Under the pieces are notes generated by a model. That model had not been told where the DNA came from. It did no database searches and saw only the letters and a list, made by a program, of their open reading frames with translations. A program made the position numbers and the translations under genes. Positions 46,668-55,837 of a stretch of DNA of 64,000 nucleotides are shown one piece after another (the first letter of the stretch is position 1; the number at the start of each line of letters is the position of its first letter). This stretch comes from Bacteroidaceae bacterium (GTDB taxonomy: Bacteria; Bacteroidota; Bacteroidia; Bacteroidales; Bacteroidaceae): the NCBI GenBank assembly GCA_016286165.1, contig JAEESE010000007.1, positions 1-64,000 on the forward strand, given 5' to 3'.

Positions 46668-47235
46668 CGATTACGGCTATTGTGGGAATCTCCAAAGACA
46701 TATTGCCAATCCAAGAGTCGGCCGGGAACAACAGGTAAGTCAACACCGGAACTATGCTTGAGATAAGAATGTAAAGGGCCATCCATATGCCTACTTGACG
46801 TAAACGCCCGCGGTAACAGTAAGCTATGGCACATCCAAACGGCAGATAGACAAGCATCAAAGACACGGCTATAGGCAAACCTATGGAAACCATAATCGAT
46901 GGAATCATAACTGCAATGAAGCCTGCGATATTCAGCGCAATGACAATCCACCATGCCACGGTCATGGGCCTATAGAGAGGTTTCATACCACGCAGCAATC
47001 CAACATACATAACCAACGCCCCGAAGGTTTGAATGATAGCCAATGCCCAAGAAGCATTAGCCTCCATCCAATGTAATAGCGGGGACCAATTGCAGACGGC
47101 CTGCATGAGGCAGCAGACAAAGGCTGCTTCGATGAGCCAACGAGGCAGTCCACTGTCCACGTGGTTCACCCTATACTGACTTTCAATGCTTTGCGCCATC
47201 GATAAGGTGGTGCTGTTCTTTTCTGGATTCTCCAT
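46615..47235 (-). CDS. Multi-pass membrane protein, unknown function
   Basis: A 206-residue polytopic protein from ATG 47235. After a polar N-terminus of about 30 residues there are roughly six hydrophobic helices (for example ALAIIQTFGALVMYVGLL, WWIVIALNIAGFIAVMI, WMALYILISSIVPVLTYLLF). I do not recognise the family. The open frame upstream to 47325 crosses its own -7 box. It converges with the AraC-type gene (53-bp overlap) and diverges from the MACPF operon, so a link to that system is possible but inferred. Confidence 0.75.
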   Translation of the reverse strand: MENPEKNSTTLSMAQSIESQYRVNHVDSGLPRWLIEAAFVCCLMQAVCNWSPLLHWMEANASWALAIIQTFGALVMYVGLLRGMKPLYRPMTVAWWIVIALNIAGFIAVMIPSIMVSIGLPIAVSLMLVYLPFGCAIAYCYRGRLRQVGIWMALYILISSIVPVLTYLLFPADSWIGNMSLEIPTIAVIVIYAWVLRRVLVTDDTV

Positions 47236-47263
47236 ACCTTTTTTGTGCTTATTATAGTGTGTG

Positions 47264-47271
47264 CAAAGATA
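47264..47271 (-). promoter_or_regulatory. -7 box for the membrane-protein gene
   Basis: Minus strand TATCTTTG, 29 bp upstream of ATG 47235. -33 not evident. Confidence 0.55.
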
Positions 47272-47342
47272 CATTATTTTTACGAGAAAAGAGCCATTAA
47301 ACGCAGCAAAAACAGGGAATATCAAACGAAAAATACATTTTC

Positions 47343-47367
47343 TGCGCAGAATAGCTAATCCTGCGCA
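47343..47367 (+). promoter_or_regulatory. Paired TGCGCA site upstream of the MACPF operon
   Basis: TGCGCA at 47343-47348 and 47362-47367, 19 bp apart, second in ATCCTGCGCAA context as at 45811. The second half-site starts 59 bp before the -7 box at 47421, against 58 bp at the regulator gene. Confidence 0.6.
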
Positions 47368-47420
47368 ACTACTCCTTCGCCTTTTTGAACTTTACACATA
47401 TTTTATTTGTGCGAAAGCCG

Positions 47421-47428
47421 TATCTTTG
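47421..47428 (+). promoter_or_regulatory. -7 box for the MACPF operon
   Basis: TATCTTTG 48 bp upstream of ATG 47476. The expected -33 TTTG is absent at normal spacing, which fits a promoter that needs an activator. Confidence 0.65.
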
Positions 47429-47475
47429 CAGAAAAATAGCAATTACAACAGTTTTAACAACAAACAAATTTCAAC

Positions 47476-49158
47476 ATGAGTACAAAAAGAATCTTTCATC
47501 ATCTTCTTGTAGTTACTTTGGCAGTTGGTATGACAGTAGTCACCGGTTGCAAGAACGATGATGACACGGTAGAGAAAGTGACACTGGACATCGACAGTAA
47601 CCTGCTGAAAAACGGTGTCGAAGCCAAGGCTGAAAGCAACGTCATGAATGTGCCTGTGGCTTGCACAGGAGAATGGACAGCTGCTCTCGACGAGGACTGC
47701 GACTGGTGCCGTCTCGACGACCAAGAGCTAACTTACAAAGGCAATCGCACCTTGCGTCTGGTTTTTGACGAGAACGAGACGGGCCGCGACCGCTTGACAA
47801 CGCTTTTCATCGAAGCTAATGGCGAGATAAAAGAAATGCCTGTTCGCCAGAAGAGTCTGGATCTGAATGGCTCGGGCGAGACTTTCGCAGCCAAAGGTTT
47901 GGGATGTGGCATAGATTATGACTATGTTCTCAACACAAAAGGTATCGGTCAGACCCGAATGAAAGAAGACGAACAAATCGAAAACGGAACTCTGAAGCCC
48001 GAGAACCGCACTAAGTTTGAATCCACGAAAGTGAAGAAGAACAACCAGATATTCAATATGGCCCGCATCGCAGAGCTGCAAGCCGACGGTAAGTTGACAA
48101 GAGCCGCTTACACCGAGGCCAATATCGAACAGGCTGACTTGGTTGCCAATCTCGTAGATTCATGCCTGATGCAGAGCAAAACGTTTGAGGGAAAACTCAC
48201 AATGGGCGTGACATTCGGCTTCATTGAATTTACAGCAGCGCTGAACTATAATTCCAGGAAGATGGAGAATCGTGCTCATGTTGACTATGTCATCTCGCGC
48301 AGTGCACCGATGTACAACGCCATCGTCTCCGAGGGTGAAATTTCGACTTATGCCAACGACAAAATGCTTGATTACGTCGGCGACGTTAAGAGTGTCACCG
48401 AGCAGATCGAAGCAAAGAAACAGTATTTCTATGCTTTAAATGGCAAACAGGAACTCAACAAGTCCCAGCAGAAGCAGATTGACCGATTGAAGAAAAAACT
48501 GTCTCGTCCAAAGCTCGATGTGTTCAACTTGAATTTCGAACAGAAATACTATGAACTCTACGAAGCAGTCATGGCCGAAGAGACCCAGAATGCCGACAAC
48601 GTACTCAATACAATCGATAATCTCTATGGCCCGTTCTACATTGGCGGCGGCGACTTTGGTGGTGCATTCAGCATTCTCTGCAAAGTGGACACGCTATTCA
48701 TGAAGGGTGAAGCCAGCATTGATGCAAAGGTGGCATTAGATGCAAGCTCTGCTTTCAAGCTTGACGGCGATGTAACATATTCTGAAGAGGGTGCTAACCT
48801 ATTCCGTAACAGCAACATCACTGTCAACGTATGGGGCGGTTCGGCCAACGAGACCAGCGATGCCATTCTCGGACACCTGATGAGCAATGATGTGACTAAC
48901 TACAAGAAGTTGCAAGGCATTATGAAGGATTGGGTGAACTCAATGAAGTCCGGAGGCGAATTCCAAATCAGTCGCGCTACACCCATATCATTTGTCATAG
49001 TGCCTATTTGGAACCTCTTCGACGATGAAGATGTTCAGGCATACGCCCAGAACTATTTCCTCAAAAAATACGCCGATCGCGGCATCTATGATTATCTCGG
49101 CATTTTGCGTGGTAACAAAGATGCAAAGAGCGTCGAGGAAATTGTTAACGGCGATTAA
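47476..49158 (+). CDS. MACPF-domain surface lipoprotein with BACON domain (first of three)
   Basis: A 560-residue lipoprotein (lipobox VVTGC, Cys about 25). Residues 35-130 form a BACON-like domain (VACTGEWTAALDEDCDWCRL, ending EMPVRQK). A perforin-fold region occupies about 135-555. Its signature is YGPFYIGGGDFGG at 384-396, which keeps Y-G, the aromatic, the six-residue gap and G-G of the MACPF motif but has Pro-Phe for the usual Thr-His. A Lys/Gln-rich coiled stretch lies at about 315-345. MACPF proteins of Bacteroidales (BSAPs) kill related strains by pore formation, but this member's target is unknown. First gene of the operon. Confidence 0.8.
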   Translation: MSTKRIFHHLLVVTLAVGMTVVTGCKNDDDTVEKVTLDIDSNLLKNGVEAKAESNVMNVPVACTGEWTAALDEDCDWCRLDDQELTYKGNRTLRLVFDENETGRDRLTTLFIEANGEIKEMPVRQKSLDLNGSGETFAAKGLGCGIDYDYVLNTKGIGQTRMKEDEQIENGTLKPENRTKFESTKVKKNNQIFNMARIAELQADGKLTRAAYTEANIEQADLVANLVDSCLMQSKTFEGKLTMGVTFGFIEFTAALNYNSRKMENRAHVDYVISRSAPMYNAIVSEGEISTYANDKMLDYVGDVKSVTEQIEAKKQYFYALNGKQELNKSQQKQIDRLKKKLSRPKLDVFNLNFEQKYYELYEAVMAEETQNADNVLNTIDNLYGPFYIGGGDFGGAFSILCKVDTLFMKGEASIDAKVALDASSAFKLDGDVTYSEEGANLFRNSNITVNVWGGSANETSDAILGHLMSNDVTNYKKLQGIMKDWVNSMKSGGEFQISRATPISFVIVPIWNLFDDEDVQAYAQNYFLKKYADRGIYDYLGILRGNKDAKSVEEIVNGD

Positions 49159-49221
49159 TTGGAGTAAGACTTAATTCCTAGACTGGAGTGTGATTAGGAA
49201 ATCGTGAAAAACGACAGGTCC

Positions 49222-50988
49222 ATGACATCTCTCAATCTGCTATGCCGTTTCGGCTGCGTTGTTGCCCTCGTGGCAACGGCGTGGCTGGCGGTAGCGTGCA
49301 GCAGCGATGATATCATAGAACCACAGTACGAGGCACCGACGGCGTTCCGCTGGACGCGCGCCGAGGACATTGAAACTCGCAACGATTTCCTTCGCAACTT
49401 CGGTGTTGGCTATAGCTACAATGCCGTGCGTGGTGAATTCTGCAATTGGGAAGACATCCGCTGTCAAGTAGTCAACCGCTACAAAGTGCGTGAACTAGAA
49501 AAAAGCCTAAACACGACCTTCTTCATAATCGACCAAAACGAGAGCGTCAGCACAAGCAGCCAATTCAACTATTCTCAGCGAGACTACGTTGCAAACATCA
49601 ACATCAATTCCAAAGAATCTGTTAGTTTTGGCCTTTACAACGGCGAGAAACGTCGTCGACAATACGTCATGGAGGATGGTCTCCAAGAGAAATTCTACTA
49701 TTCACTTGACGAACGCATTCAAAAGCTTAATATGACGCTGCAGGATGCCAGCTTGCTCGAGGCCTATGAAAGCGGCCACTACGAAGTGCTTACCCGCAGC
49801 TTTCAGCAAGCGGTATGGCACCTTTCGGAACAACCTGCTGAGAATATCGCCTCAGTAGACTCCTTCATAAACATCTATGGCACTCATGTAATTGTAGAAG
49901 CTTGGCTCGGCGGACGGTTGCGCATCGACCTAATGAACGATATGTGGCGCTACAACGACCAGACGAAAGAAGAAGCCTGGACTACAGAGGAGTTTCTTGG
50001 AGCTTCGCTTGGTCGTGATGAACACAGGCATGGCAACGCTGCCTTCACGTGGTTAGAAAGCGGTCGCCTGAACATAGAAGCCCTGGGCGGCGACCAGTCT
50101 ACGCTGACAAGCTTGCTTGGCGAGCATCAGTACGACGGTACACGCACCTTTTCCACCGAAGGCGTCACTGAGTGGCGACGCTCTTTGAAATATGTCCCCT
50201 CGGAAGAATTAGAATCCACCGTAGAGTTGATTGATATGCGCTTGCGCCCCATTTGGGATTTCGTGGCCGCCATTGACCAAGAAGTAGCCATCCGCGTGAA
50301 AGCCGCAGTGCTGCGCGATGCAGCCCTGCAGCAAGCACTCCTTGGTGAGCGTAATTTCTTCGACGCTCGATTCCCTGTTCGTTACGTCACGTCAAAGGCG
50401 TTAATGCACACTGACGGTGACCAATGGCAGACGGTCACCCGCTCTGACAATGATATGCAACCGCAAATGGTACTCATCGAAAGCGGGGGACGATATATAG
50501 CCTTAGTTTGCAGGGAAAAGATTGACGGACAGAAGATGTGGGTAGCCTACCCTATCTACGAAGGACGGCTGAAGCTGGCCTGCGGTCTTGGCGTGAGCGA
50601 CGACGGGCGTGCATGGCACGTGCGTTGGTTGGGAACTCAATGCTACACTGAGTCGTATGGCGATGTACTGCAGACCGACTGGTTTTACGTCAATGGCGGT
50701 GGCTTGGACTTTTTCCCTCAAGAAGGCATCAAATACGATACGCCTGAAAATCGATACCACGCTCTACCCGCCATGGAACTCTCCGGCGGTATCCGAAGTA
50801 ACGGAAGTTATGTTGCAGCCGCCTATCCAGTGGAAAAGCAAGGCACAACATTCGTCTGCCGCGCACCTTACGACATCTCATGTCCGTTTGTCGGCTGGAC
50901 GTGGAATGCATCACTCAGCCTATGGCTTCGCGATGCCGACTACCTCTACTGCTATAATCCTAACGAATTTCGTTACATAGAACCTTGA
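49222..50988 (+). CDS. MACPF-domain surface lipoprotein (second of three)
   Basis: A 588-residue lipoprotein (lipobox WLAVAC). The MACPF domain begins almost directly after the signal peptide (about 40-360) and has the textbook signature YGTHVIVEAWLGG at 219-231. The rest, about 370-588, is beta-rich (CREKIDGQKMWVAYPIYEGRLKLACGLG, then repeated aromatic strands ending EFRYIEP) and may bind sugar or protein. ATG 49222 is chosen. A GTG six codons upstream (49204) is possible. Only 2 bp separate its stop from the next start. Confidence 0.85.
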   Translation: MTSLNLLCRFGCVVALVATAWLAVACSSDDIIEPQYEAPTAFRWTRAEDIETRNDFLRNFGVGYSYNAVRGEFCNWEDIRCQVVNRYKVRELEKSLNTTFFIIDQNESVSTSSQFNYSQRDYVANININSKESVSFGLYNGEKRRRQYVMEDGLQEKFYYSLDERIQKLNMTLQDASLLEAYESGHYEVLTRSFQQAVWHLSEQPAENIASVDSFINIYGTHVIVEAWLGGRLRIDLMNDMWRYNDQTKEEAWTTEEFLGASLGRDEHRHGNAAFTWLESGRLNIEALGGDQSTLTSLLGEHQYDGTRTFSTEGVTEWRRSLKYVPSEELESTVELIDMRLRPIWDFVAAIDQEVAIRVKAAVLRDAALQQALLGERNFFDARFPVRYVTSKALMHTDGDQWQTVTRSDNDMQPQMVLIESGGRYIALVCREKIDGQKMWVAYPIYEGRLKLACGLGVSDDGRAWHVRWLGTQCYTESYGDVLQTDWFYVNGGGLDFFPQEGIKYDTPENRYHALPAMELSGGIRSNGSYVAAAYPVEKQGTTFVCRAPYDISCPFVGWTWNASLSLWLRDADYLYCYNPNEFRYIEP

Positions 50989-50990
50989 AA

Positions 50991-53420
50991 ATGAGAAGAC
51001 TGACAATCCTGTTACTAAGCCTTATGGCTCTTGCCGCCTGTCACAACGATGACATAGGCGGCCTGCAGCCTGTATCGCCTACAGGACTGACAGTCACTAT
51101 CGAAGGTGATACACTGCTCTCGCGCAATGCCTCATACGAGAGCATAACACTGAACATCAATGAGCGCGGCGACGACGACACAGTGCTTCGCGTCAGTTGC
51201 AATGCAGACTGGGTGAAACTGTACACGGACACCTTGCCCGGCGACGGCATAGTAGTCATGCAGACCTCTACAAACAACGAGACAATTCGGCGCCAGGCAA
51301 CGCTCAACATTGTTTCTGCGTCCAACGACAAGCACCGGACCACCGTCACGCTGACACAGCTCTGCGAGGCCGACAATGACCAGAACGGCAGCGATGCCCG
51401 TCATGTGCTCTACATAGGCTACGGCTATAACATATATCAAAGTCTTGACGACACTTTGGCCGTGCGCACTACAGAACCCATACTTAAATATGTTGACCTC
51501 ATCAACAGTGGCGGCACAAACATCTACGAGGTTCTGCACGATGCACACCTGGCACGAACGGAAATCAAATACGTCGCTTCAAGAACTATTCACAATTACG
51601 CCGAGGACCTGACTCAGCAACAGACGTCTAATACGCTGAATATCATAGGATGCCGCGGCAACTGCTTAACCACTGAGCAGATTATCCGTCAAGGAAACCT
51701 CTTTCAGCAGAACTTCGGTCACGGCTCCATGGTGAAGACCGTGGCATCGCGCGTAATCGACCGTGGAGCGTTAGCAGACCTCCATCTGCGCGATAAGATG
51801 CCGTTCACAAGAGCCTTCGAGACGGCGCTGCGCAAGGTGCTCTACGGCGATGCGTCCCAGCGCAAGCAACTCATCAGTCAGATGCTTGTTCGTTTTGGAA
51901 CCCACCTCATCATTCAAGTAGATCTTGGAGGCCGCATCGACTACTCGTTTACGATGCAAAAGAATTCCACGTTAGACTCCAGCGACGAATTACGGCAGGA
52001 GGTGAACTACACCTTTGCGCGCATAACTTCTTCGGAACTCTCAACAAACCATCACAACGGCACCTCATCAAGTAAGTCGGCTTCGGGAGCTATTACCGTG
52101 CGTGGGGGCAGTCCGGCCACACGCCGACAGTTAGAGGCAGACATTAAGGGCCTCTCGCCCTCAGGACAGATTACGCCCGACCACCTCACCGACTGGCTCG
52201 CCACCATCAACTATAGCGAGGCCCTCGATGCAGACCCCGCTCTCGATGTTATACACTTCGAGCTACTACCCCTGTGGGACATCGTCCCGGATCAGGTTCG
52301 TCAGGACTTCATAGATGCCACTTTGAGCATGGCTGACCGTAGTGACTGCCGTCTGCCCGACCGCCTTTTCGGCACCGATATCTACGAGATTGATGCCACC
52401 CGTGCTGATCTCACCTCTTTCGCCGACGACGACAGGTCGCTCTGCCGTATCCTATATCTCGGCGGACAGCCCGTGGTAGAAGTCTGTTCGGAGTATGTGC
52501 CAAAGATTCGTACCGATCGTCGCGTCACGGTAGTCTACCCCATCTACCAAAACACTATACGTCTGAACCAAGGCGTCTTCCTTGGCGACGGCATCCATCA
52601 GCCCGCATACGTGGGATTCTCTGGAGCAGATAGTTACGTCAGTCCCATCTCATACATGGCACCTGGCGAACGCATGACTCGTTTCTACTATATCAATGGC
52701 AACCTGCACCCCAATTGTGAAGCTGGTAGTGCAGTTAATGAAGACAGGCGGCAGCGACAGGTTCGCGATGACAACTTCATCTACTACTACAACAGCGAAT
52801 ATCATAGCACTCCTGTTGTGAAAATCGGTGCCAACTTCTGGACGCGTCGCGATATTGCTCATCCTATGGGATTTACCGACGAGCCTGACAACGACGAAAA
52901 CGTCAGTGATTACCTCAACCACGACGGCACGCTCTTCACCCGTTATTACCTCACGCCCTACAACGATGCAGCTGAAGCCAATAGCTTACTCTTTGGATTC
53001 CGTCCGCAGGGCACGCTCATCACTGACAACAATACACGCTGGTATATGCCTGACACGCAGCATGTACGTTCGCTATACCAGTATCTAGGCCGTACACCTA
53101 AAGCCCTGTTCCCTGGACAGATCAGCGGTTTCAATGCTTTGTTCAACGGCTATTTCGGAAATGTCAATCTGCAGACCGGACAGCGGCTCAACGACCAGGA
53201 ACAACTGGATGCCGGACACCTTAATGTTCTCGCCACACGATGCGATGACTCCCATCCCACCGCCTGTCTGCTGCTGCTCGACAACAACTACACCCTGCGC
53301 CTGGTTGATGATTCCACCTTTGGTGACGACCGTTGGCGCGAGAATTATTATCCTGTACGTCTTTGCCGGGGGGCAAACTTTGAATACCCCTCGCTTAGCG
53401 ACATAGACGAAATGAAATAA
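50991..53420 (+). CDS. BACON-MACPF-FISUMP surface lipoprotein (third of three)
   Basis: An 810-residue lipoprotein (lipobox MALAAC, Cys about 17). The order is BACON-like domain (about 29-125, RVSCNADWVKLYTD and TLTQLCE), MACPF domain (about 140-450) with signature FGTHLIIQVDLGG at 302-314, a linking beta region (VYPIYQNTIRLNQGVFLGDG, shared in style with the previous protein), and a C-terminal FISUMP-like domain from about 610 (KIGANFWTRRDIAH, ending ENYYPVRLCRG). FISUMP domains occur on Bacteroidetes surface and adhesion proteins. The domain boundaries are estimates. Confidence 0.83.
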   Translation: MRRLTILLLSLMALAACHNDDIGGLQPVSPTGLTVTIEGDTLLSRNASYESITLNINERGDDDTVLRVSCNADWVKLYTDTLPGDGIVVMQTSTNNETIRRQATLNIVSASNDKHRTTVTLTQLCEADNDQNGSDARHVLYIGYGYNIYQSLDDTLAVRTTEPILKYVDLINSGGTNIYEVLHDAHLARTEIKYVASRTIHNYAEDLTQQQTSNTLNIIGCRGNCLTTEQIIRQGNLFQQNFGHGSMVKTVASRVIDRGALADLHLRDKMPFTRAFETALRKVLYGDASQRKQLISQMLVRFGTHLIIQVDLGGRIDYSFTMQKNSTLDSSDELRQEVNYTFARITSSELSTNHHNGTSSSKSASGAITVRGGSPATRRQLEADIKGLSPSGQITPDHLTDWLATINYSEALDADPALDVIHFELLPLWDIVPDQVRQDFIDATLSMADRSDCRLPDRLFGTDIYEIDATRADLTSFADDDRSLCRILYLGGQPVVEVCSEYVPKIRTDRRVTVVYPIYQNTIRLNQGVFLGDGIHQPAYVGFSGADSYVSPISYMAPGERMTRFYYINGNLHPNCEAGSAVNEDRRQRQVRDDNFIYYYNSEYHSTPVVKIGANFWTRRDIAHPMGFTDEPDNDENVSDYLNHDGTLFTRYYLTPYNDAAEANSLLFGFRPQGTLITDNNTRWYMPDTQHVRSLYQYLGRTPKALFPGQISGFNALFNGYFGNVNLQTGQRLNDQEQLDAGHLNVLATRCDDSHPTACLLLLDNNYTLRLVDDSTFGDDRWRENYYPVRLCRGANFEYPSLSDIDEMK

Positions 53421-53426
53421 GAGTTT

Positions 53427-54599
53427 ATGAATATAAGAAATAGATTATACACCGTCCTGTATGTTGCGATTTTATCGCAACTCCTCTTCCTTACTGCATG
53501 TAACAACGAGGGCGAAGGCAATATCCCGGCTGCAACATACACTGCAGCCGACTCCATACAGGTATTGCACGACAACGACGCCTTGCAGACGGTGTGTGAT
53601 TTCCTTTCCTCGTTTGGTACTGTGCGCAACGAGGCCAAGCCATTCACCCGGGCCTATCCGGCCGACAATGCCGAAGAGGCAGAGGGCTTGTTCCGCTGCA
53701 TCGCAGGTACGAACGACGACATCATCTCAAGTACGGCTGACGGTCTGCGGCTGTCGCTCGACGGACTACGGCTGTCGCTCGACGGTGCACGTGTGGACAT
53801 GGGCCATATTGATTTCCACCGAGGCGGAGATGGCTGTGTAGCATACGCTGATGTGTCCGTACCGTCTGTCAAAAACGTTCACCGCATTGAATACCTCGAC
53901 TCTGCGGCATGGGGTGATAATGCTGTAACAGGTGGCTACAAGAAGGGTGACATTCTACGTTACATAGGAGATGACAGCCGCATCACCAAAGGCTCGCTAT
54001 GGATATGCACGCGCCAAGTGAACGGTGGGCTTGAAGGCTGCCTCTCGCTTTTAGAGTACCGCCCCGGCTCTTCCTTGTCCCTCGAGGGCAAGACGGACGA
54101 TCCAAATTACGCGCCATGTCCTGTAACACAGTTCTCAGGCGAGGTGACCAAGAAATACTCCACGGCTGATCCGCATCGCTTAGTGGCCCTGCGCGAACTG
54201 TTGAATCTTCTTGGCACTATGGACAAGAAAAAGAAGGATAAGATTCTCAAACAGTTCCCTGATGCCTTACCCGTGAGCGACTATGACCAATCACCGTGTT
54301 TCCGAGCCCCCTCAGGTGTTATCTACCAAGGATCTCGTGACCATTCATGCGCCATCATCTATGACGCTACTTATATATCAAAGTTCTGGGTTTACGACGA
54401 CCGTCGCATCAACTTCGTTGAACTGCCTAAATTAACCACTAAGGTTAGCCAAGCCAACGACCACACCTTCACCTACATTGAAAAGACTACTTGGACCGAT
54501 AAATTCTGGAACACATACTGGCACTCGATATTCATTTACAACGCGAAATACTTCACCGAACGCTTAGATAACGAATTCACCGTAGTGCTCTCACCCTAA
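53427..54599 (+). CDS. Lipoprotein of unknown function with a GD-W-C module
   Basis: A 390-residue lipoprotein (lipobox LFLTAC, Cys about 25). I do not recognise its fold. The segment GGYKKGDILRYIGDDSRITKG then SLWICTRQ resembles the GD(I/V)...W(I/V)C module found twice in each of the three large paralogues downstream. A 21-bp direct duplication (53742-53783) encodes the tandem GLRLSLD. The signal peptide VAILSQLLFLTAC is shared with three other genes of the operon. It begins 6 bp after the third MACPF gene. Confidence 0.75.
   Translation: MNIRNRLYTVLYVAILSQLLFLTACNNEGEGNIPAATYTAADSIQVLHDNDALQTVCDFLSSFGTVRNEAKPFTRAYPADNAEEAEGLFRCIAGTNDDIISSTADGLRLSLDGLRLSLDGARVDMGHIDFHRGGDGCVAYADVSVPSVKNVHRIEYLDSAAWGDNAVTGGYKKGDILRYIGDDSRITKGSLWICTRQVNGGLEGCLSLLEYRPGSSLSLEGKTDDPNYAPCPVTQFSGEVTKKYSTADPHRLVALRELLNLLGTMDKKKKDKILKQFPDALPVSDYDQSPCFRAPSGVIYQGSRDHSCAIIYDATYISKFWVYDDRRINFVELPKLTTKVSQANDHTFTYIEKTTWTDKFWNTYWHSIFIYNAKYFTERLDNEFTVVLSP
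53463..53481 (+). repeat. Signal-peptide hairpin, copy 1
   Basis: GTTGCGATTTTATCGCAAC, a perfect 8-bp stem with a 3-nt loop, encodes VAILSQ of the signal peptide. Confidence 0.7.
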
Positions 54600-54613
54600 A
54601 AAAAACGAAATCT

Positions 54614-55813
54614 ATGAATATACAACACCTCTGTTCCGTAATTTCCGCTGCGCTCCTGTCGCATCGCGCCCTCCGTGTCCCTGCACTCATTTCGCATCGG
54701 CCTCTGTTTTCAGCTGCGCTCCAGTCGCACCGCACCATCCATGTCGCTGCGCCCCTCTCGCGTCGGCCCATTCGTTCCGTCCTTTCCGTTGCGATTCTAT
54801 CGCAACTCCTGCTCCTCCCCCTCGCGTCCTGCAGCAACGACGATTCACCCAGCGACGATGAGGCACCCGCTGCCGTCCCTTATCAAGTGACCCTCGTCTT
54901 TGAGCCCGGCGAGCTTGGCGACAACAGCACCAACGACTTGTTGCTCGGCGAGTTCACCGATTTCGCTTCATCCCACAAGGACCGCGTAGCAACGCAGTTC
55001 ATCAGCCTGCCCACTACAGCCGCCACTACACAGGCCGTCAAAGACTGGTGTTCATCCTCTTACGACTCCACACCGTATGAGCATCGTCTGCTGATACTGA
55101 GCACACCCGCTCTTGCCTCTGTGCTCCGCTCTTTGCAGCTAAGAGCTACAGACCATGTGCTGTTGCTCTCCACTCCACTGGCTGATGCTAAGAAAGTAGG
55201 CCCAGTAGGGCGCACTCACGTGATGAATATCTCTCTGGCCGATGGCGTGAATCGCTTCCTTGACCGCGTATACCGCTATTACAGCCAGTTCTACGACCTC
55301 TTCGATCCCTCGGAAATCCACGACGGTCCTTTCCGCATCTACCATCTCAACGATGTCAGCTATGCCGATAGCGTCAGCGAAGCCGTTCACAAGCGTTTCC
55401 CGACCATGGCAGATGGCGAGGAAGGCATATATGAGGTCAATATGAACACAGCAGATGCTCCGATTACTGATACTCATGATGCCGCCTACCTGTTAGCAAG
55501 CAGCCTGTTCGATGCCGACGGTAATATCGACGGTTTCACAGACAATGGCATCTGGCAGTCGGCAGCCATAGTATCGCTCGGCACAGCAAACCAGTCGTTC
55601 GACTATTTCTTCTTCTCTCATCGCAAGTCAATAGGTAATCTTATTGTAGGTGAGCCCACTAATGTCGACAGCCGTTGCGACTTCGTATCGCCGCATTACC
55701 CATTGAAAGCGTGGCTTGAGTCCTGGACCTCCGCCCCCGATGCCCAGCCCGAACAGGTGTGGCACGGCTCGTGGGACGGCTGCGCCATCTTTACACCAGG
55801 CCTTGGATTGTAA
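54614..55813 (+). CDS. Lipoprotein with 33-bp-repeat signal region; possible binding-protein fold
   Basis: A 399-residue lipoprotein whose Cys lies unusually far in, at about 73 (PLASC). The first 55 residues are four 11-residue repeats of the type SAALLSHRALR, encoded by 33-bp DNA repeats, followed by the h-region SVAILSQLLLLPL. No other Met lies between 54614 and the Cys. The mature part (EHRLLILSTPALASVLRSL, DHVLLLSTPLADAKKVG, and FVSPHYPLKAWLESW) has alternating strands and helices like a periplasmic binding fold, but this is weak. It sits just before the PBP-C13 gene. Confidence 0.65.
   Translation: MNIQHLCSVISAALLSHRALRVPALISHRPLFSAALQSHRTIHVAAPLSRRPIRSVLSVAILSQLLLLPLASCSNDDSPSDDEAPAAVPYQVTLVFEPGELGDNSTNDLLLGEFTDFASSHKDRVATQFISLPTTAATTQAVKDWCSSSYDSTPYEHRLLILSTPALASVLRSLQLRATDHVLLLSTPLADAKKVGPVGRTHVMNISLADGVNRFLDRVYRYYSQFYDLFDPSEIHDGPFRIYHLNDVSYADSVSEAVHKRFPTMADGEEGIYEVNMNTADAPITDTHDAAYLLASSLFDADGNIDGFTDNGIWQSAAIVSLGTANQSFDYFFFSHRKSIGNLIVGEPTNVDSRCDFVSPHYPLKAWLESWTSAPDAQPEQVWHGSWDGCAIFTPGLGL
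54644..54775 (+). repeat. Four 33-bp in-frame tandem repeats
   Basis: Units start at 54644, 54677, 54710 and 54743 and contain (g/c)ctgcgctcc.gtcgca.cg-type sequence. A fifth diverged unit carries the signal-peptide core hairpin at 54788. The repeats appear to have grown out of that hairpin unit. Confidence 0.75.
54788..54806 (+). repeat. Signal-peptide hairpin, copy 2
   Basis: GTTGCGATTCTATCGCAAC, perfect 8-bp stem, loop TCT, encodes VAILSQ. Confidence 0.7.
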
Positions 55814-55837
55814 TCATCACTAACGAAAGTATATAAT

